A stretch of 6,485 nt of DNA, taken from positions 1 to 6,485 of the forward strand of contig CACYEE010000025.1 of NCBI GenBank assembly GCA_902773415.1. Direction: 5' to 3'. Positions 4,201 to 6,485 of this stretch are shown here, piece after piece; position 1 is the first letter of the stretch, and each line of letters starts with the position of its first letter. This DNA comes from an uncultured Actinomyces sp. Its GTDB lineage: Bacteria; Actinomycetota; Actinomycetes; Actinomycetales; Actinomycetaceae. The notes beneath the pieces were generated by a model, which was given only the letters and a program-made list of their open reading frames with translations, searched no databases and was not told the origin of the DNA. The position numbers and the translations under genes were made by a program.

Positions 4201-6230
4201 CGGATTTGCAGCTCGTCCAGCTCGTCTCCTTCGGCTGCGGCCTCGACGCCATCACCGCCGACCAGGTCATCGAAATCCTCGAAGGCCGCGGCGACGTCTA
4301 CACCGGCCTCAAAATCGACGAAGTGTCCAACCTCGGCGCAGCCAAGATCCGCCTGCGTTCGCTTGCCGCCGCCGTCGAGGAACGCGCCGAACGCAAGACG
4401 CAGATCCGTGCCGGGACCGGGGACGACGCGAGACGGCCCGACATCGGGCTTGGGCCCGGCGGCGTCCTGTCCGACACGGGGCGCGCCGCCGACGCGGGGG
4501 AGGGCGCGGCCTGCGTCGCCCCCGAAGCCGCAGGCGCTTCCCGGGGCCTCGAACATGCCGACGTCGACACGACAATCGCCAGCGCCGACGGCGTCGTCCC
4601 GTATTCCCGGGCCGGAGACGCCCACAATGCGCGCCGCACGCACGAACGGGTGACCTATACGGAAAAGATGCGCGAGGAAGGCTGGACGATTCTCGCCCCG
4701 CAGATGTCCCCCTACCACTTCCGCCTCATCGCGCCCGCACTGCGGCGGGCCGGCTACAACATCCAGCTGCTTGAGCACACGACGAAGGACGACCTCGAAG
4801 TGGGCCTCAAATACGTGAACAACGACGCCTGCTATCCGGCCATCGTCGTGATCGGCCAGCTGCTCGGCGCCATCGTGCGCGGGGAAGTGGACGACAAGCG
4901 GTGCGCCGTCGTCATCACCCAGACCGGCGGCATGTGCCGCGCCACCAACTACGCGGGCCTGCTGCGCAAAGGCCTGCACGACGCCGGCTACGGCCACATC
5001 CCCGTGATCGCCGCCTCCGCCCAAGGCATCGAAGAAAACACCGGATTCAAGCTCACGATTCCGCTCGTGCACAAGGTAGCCAAGGCGATTGCTCTCGGAG
5101 ACGTGCTCCAGAAAGTACTCCTGCGCACCCGCCCCTACCAGATCGACGGAGGCGCGCAGGCGCTTTACGAGCACTGGAACGCCGTATGCGAGGAATACCT
5201 GTCAAACCCCGGCGGATACTCCGAGACCGCCGGGCGAGGCTACCGTTTCGGCACCCTGATTCGGGCCATCGTGCGCGCCTTCGACGAACTGCCCCTGCTC
5301 GACATCCCCCGCAAGCCCCGCGTGGGCATGGTCGGCGAAATCCTCGTGCAATTCCACCCCGACGCCAACAACAACGCCGTGGAAGTCATCGAAGCCGAAG
5401 GCTGCGAAGCCGAGCTTCCCTCCCTCGCCCAGTTCTTCCACTCCTTCCTTGTCACCGCCGACTACGACCGCGAGGTCATCGGGCACCTGACCCGGCGCGA
5501 GGCGAAGGCCAACAAGCTCGCGCTCTGGGCGCTCCAGCGCTACGAGAAGCCGGCGCGGGCCGCGCTCGCGGCCTCGCAGCGTTTCGAGGAAGGCGCCACG
5601 ATTCAGGAACTCGCCGACAAGGTGCAGGAAATCGTGCAGCTGGGCAACCAGGCCGGCGAAGGCTGGTACCTCGTAGCCGACATGATGGACATGATCGAGA
5701 GAGGCTGCCCGAACATCATCTGCGCCCAGCCTTTCGCCTGCCTGCCCAACCACGTGATCGGCAAGGGCATGTTCCGGGCGCTGCGCCAGAAGTACGAGAA
5801 GGCGAACATCGTCGCCATCGACTACGATCCGGGCGCTTCCGAGGTCAACCAGCTCAACCGCATCAAGCTCATGATCTCCACGGCCTTCCTCATGCACGAC
5901 GACGGCTCGGCCGCCCTCGATTTCGGCGGTGTCGACATCGCCGAGCTCGGCGGCGAACTCGACTTTGACCCCGCCGAAGGGAAGATCGACGCAGGCGCTG
6001 GCTGCGGCTGCGGAAGCTCGGCGGCGGGCTGCGGGACCGGTCTCGGCGCTGGCTGCGGCTCGCATGCTGGCACGCCTGCGGGAAGCTCCGGCGCGGCGAA
6101 CCTGGGGATGCCGGGGTTCATGCGGCACCCGGATGGCTCTGGTGCTGGAGTTTCCGGCGCTCGCGGTTCGGGCGCCGACCTCGGTGTGCCGGCAATCCGC
6201 CGCTGGGCCCCCGACGCCGAGACCGGCTAA
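1299..6230 (+). CDS. Giant fused 2-hydroxyacyl-CoA dehydratase activase-related protein
   Basis: The product is a 1643-residue soluble protein with no signal peptide or membrane segment. Module 1 (about 6-258) is a BadF/BadG/HgdC-type ATPase: LGVDVGSTTVKAV at 8-20, TGSGG at 65-69, VELGGEDAK at 102-110, NGSCAGGTG around Cys126, and SRCGVF around Cys165. Module 2 (about 353-610) repeats the fold: GIDAGSTTIK at 356-365, STGYG at 413-417, DIGGQDMKYLKI at 453-464, Cys478 and Cys517. In HgdC the equivalent two Cys bridge a [4Fe-4S] cluster in the dimer and ATP hydrolysis drives low-potential electron transfer. Next come a Cys cluster (644, 647, 651, 670), a DUF2229/COG3580-like domain (about 712-1025, with SESVCYPAKLVHGH), and a COG3581-like domain (about 1118-1530, with QTGGMCRATNY and CAQPFACLPNHVIGKGM). 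The linkers at 260-350 and 1035-1115 and the tail after 1560 are low-complexity. The family is widespread in anaerobes, but its substrate is unknown. Confidence 0.93.
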   Translation: MDSTVFRLGVDVGSTTVKAVMLDGEGAPVFQDYRRHHADVRAELVKLLKDIAFENPGVRVEVAITGSGGLSVAKALGVPFVQEVIAETEATRLFHPETDVIVELGGEDAKLTYLHPTPEQRMNGSCAGGTGAFIDQMATLLKTDASGLDELAENYETLHPIASRCGVFAKSDIQPLINQGAAREDLAASIFQAVATQTVAGLACGRAIRGHVMFLGGPLHFLPQLREAYRRILDKADSFTTPKNAQLYVALGAAILAGTGGKAGVATSGAHPNATRGSDPGVTPVVAALPRGAAVAHDLSELADRLAAVARLGDESRRMRPLFANDAERAEFRERHAAETIDSKPTAEARGDCFLGIDAGSTTIKAVLIDGDDDIVFTHYASNEGDPVTAAIEIVTRIHAELPAGARIVRACSTGYGEGLVKTALRLDEGEIETMAHYRAAECISPGVTSVIDIGGQDMKYLKIRDGAVDSIAVNEACSSGCGSFLQTFAETMGTDVRSFAKSALAAPNPVDLGTRCTVFMNSSVKQAQKEGADVGDISAGLSYSVVRNALYKVIKLKDADDLGEKVVVQGGTFLNDAVLRSFELLTGREVVRPNIAGLMGAYGAALTAKMHYDPATADPQRPSSLLAPAELEGLATKTEMKQCRLCQNHCQMTISTFSNGERHVSGNRCERGASLERVPKKSPIPNMYDWKYKRIFGYRRLTEDKATRGDIGIPRVLGMYEDYPFWFAVLTELKFRVMISGRSNHDLFETGMESIPSESVCYPAKLVHGHIESLLAKGIRTIFFPCVSYEQPTVAGQDNTFNCPIVATYPEVIRTNMEALAEPDVRYLDPFVSLANREHLPTRIAEIFADWGVSLAEAEAAVAKGFDEMDAFHADVRAKGRETLDYMREHGIRGVVLSGRPYHLDPEINHGIPEAVIGLGMAVLTEDAMALLNAGEASRLERPLRVRDQWAYHSRLYEAAAAVGDTPDLQLVQLVSFGCGLDAITADQVIEILEGRGDVYTGLKIDEVSNLGAAKIRLRSLAAAVEERAERKTQIRAGTGDDARRPDIGLGPGGVLSDTGRAADAGEGAACVAPEAAGASRGLEHADVDTTIASADGVVPYSRAGDAHNARRTHERVTYTEKMREEGWTILAPQMSPYHFRLIAPALRRAGYNIQLLEHTTKDDLEVGLKYVNNDACYPAIVVIGQLLGAIVRGEVDDKRCAVVITQTGGMCRATNYAGLLRKGLHDAGYGHIPVIAASAQGIEENTGFKLTIPLVHKVAKAIALGDVLQKVLLRTRPYQIDGGAQALYEHWNAVCEEYLSNPGGYSETAGRGYRFGTLIRAIVRAFDELPLLDIPRKPRVGMVGEILVQFHPDANNNAVEVIEAEGCEAELPSLAQFFHSFLVTADYDREVIGHLTRREAKANKLALWALQRYEKPARAALAASQRFEEGATIQELADKVQEIVQLGNQAGEGWYLVADMMDMIERGCPNIICAQPFACLPNHVIGKGMFRALRQKYEKANIVAIDYDPGASEVNQLNRIKLMISTAFLMHDDGSAALDFGGVDIAELGGELDFDPAEGKIDAGAGCGCGSSAAGCGTGLGAGCGSHAGTPAGSSGAANLGMPGFMRHPDGSGAGVSGARGSGADLGVPAIRRWAPDAETG
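2126..2147 (-). repeat. 22-bp repeat copy inside the activase coding sequence
   Basis: Read on the minus strand this is CGTGAC, GCCA, GGGTCCGACCCC. It matches the unit at 306-327 at 17 of 18 non-variable positions and shares its palindromic core. In the activase frame it encodes residues 276-283 (RGSDPGVT), within the linker between the two ATPase modules, where an insertion would be tolerated. It is the only clear copy I found inside coding sequence. Confidence 0.6.
5994..6060 (+). repeat. In-frame direct repeat encoding the Gly/Cys-rich tail
   Basis: GGCGCTGGCTGCGGCT occurs exactly at 5994-6009 and 6045-6060. The copies are 51 bases apart, so the reading frame is kept. It encodes the GAGCG-type units of the activase tail (Cys1569, Cys1571, Cys1578, Cys1586). 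The pattern suggests expansion by slippage or unequal recombination. Third-position GC bias is looser here than in the folded domains. Confidence 0.6.
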
Positions 6231-6485
6231 CCAGGCGCGTGGCGGCTCGCTGGCCTGGCTGCGTGCTGGCCGACGCTGGCATTCCCGCGAACAGCCGCCT
6301 ACGCCGGCTGCGGGCGCGGCGTATCGCCGCGCGATGCGGGCGCCGCAGGGATGCGGAAACTGTGTGAAGCCTACGGAGGCATTCTCGAACAGGCAGGCGG
6401 GCATGCTCCAGCGCGAAACGCGCCGTCGTCGACCTCGCGCGAACGGCTGACCGGCCCCGTTACGCCCGCATCATCGTGGACGAGA
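6231..6485. other. Right-edge region without a supportable gene
   Basis: No ribosome binding site plus start codon of good quality is visible on either strand. Three weak possibilities exist at the edge. The first is a plus-strand frame from ATG 6351 (MRKLCEAYGG...), open to the edge but with poor third-position bias. The second is a plus frame from about 6413 with good bias (ending ARIIVDE) but no start codon. The third is a minus-strand gene entering from the right and ending at either 6460 (TAA, residues SSTMMRA) or 6371 (TAG). None can be chosen without flanking sequence. Confidence 0.4.
6314..6332 (+). terminator. GC-rich hairpin downstream of the activase gene
   Basis: GCGCGGCG (6314-6321) and CGCCGCGC (6325-6332) form a perfect 8-pair stem with a TAT loop, 84 bases after the activase stop. 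No T-run follows. It may act as a terminator or transcript-stabilising 3' structure, but such stems also arise by chance in DNA this GC-rich. Confidence 0.35.

Noticed and set aside
1128..6404. Three long minus-strand open frames (1128-3290, 3519-5174, 5202-6404) opposite the activase gene
   Set aside because: All three share one antisense register in which a stop appears only where the sense codon is TTA, CTA or TCA. Those codons are rare in this high-GC gene (for example the TCA at 3519). The frames have no ribosome binding sites and no recognisable domains.
5929..6450. Plus-strand frame of 173 codons overlapping the activase tail
   Set aside because: It starts inside the activase domain in a shifted frame, lacks a ribosome binding site, and has Arg/Ala-rich shadow composition. 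I considered it as evidence for a frameshift in the tail but found no homologous continuation in it.

Overview
The window is high-GC DNA (strong preference for G or C at third codon positions). It carries a protein type typical of anaerobes, which points to an anaerobic or facultative high-GC Gram-positive bacterium. Actinomycetota, for example the Actinomycetaceae or Bifidobacteriaceae, is the best guess. The genus cannot be fixed from this sequence.

Layout from left to right. Positions 1-113 hold the last 36 codons of an unidentified plus-strand gene. Positions 114-406 form a non-coding gap between two convergent gene ends. It contains a strong hairpin just after the first gene, then a cluster of related short repeats with palindromic cores and small hairpins. 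Positions 407-1003 (minus strand) encode a complete 198-residue TetR-type repressor. Positions 1004-1298 are a divergent control region. It has a good promoter pointing at the repressor gene, an 11-base word repeated exactly 100 bases apart (one copy overlaps that promoter), and a very strong ribosome binding site for the rightward gene. Positions 1299-6230 encode one giant 1643-residue protein that fills three quarters of the window. Positions 6231-6485 hold a GC-rich hairpin and no gene I can support.

The giant protein fuses two BadF/BadG/HgdC-type ATPase modules (the fold of 2-hydroxyacyl-CoA dehydratase activators), a short Cys cluster, a DUF2229 (COG3580-like) domain and a C-terminal COG3581-like domain related to the dehydratase side of such systems. 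Both ATPase modules keep the nucleotide-binding loop and the two Cys expected to hold a bridging [4Fe-4S] cluster. The protein therefore looks like an ATP-driven low-potential electron donor joined to its own presumed acceptor domain. No separate dehydratase subunit or CoA-transferase is seen in the window, and the true substrate is unknown. The divergent TetR protein is the obvious candidate regulator.

The most unusual signals are as follows. A 22-base repeat (CGTGAC, four variable bases, GGGTCNGACCCC) is clustered between the convergent genes, and one near-perfect inverted copy is embedded in frame in a linker of the giant protein. The giant protein also has two low-complexity expansions: an inter-domain linker of about 75 residues and a Gly/Cys-rich C-terminal tail.
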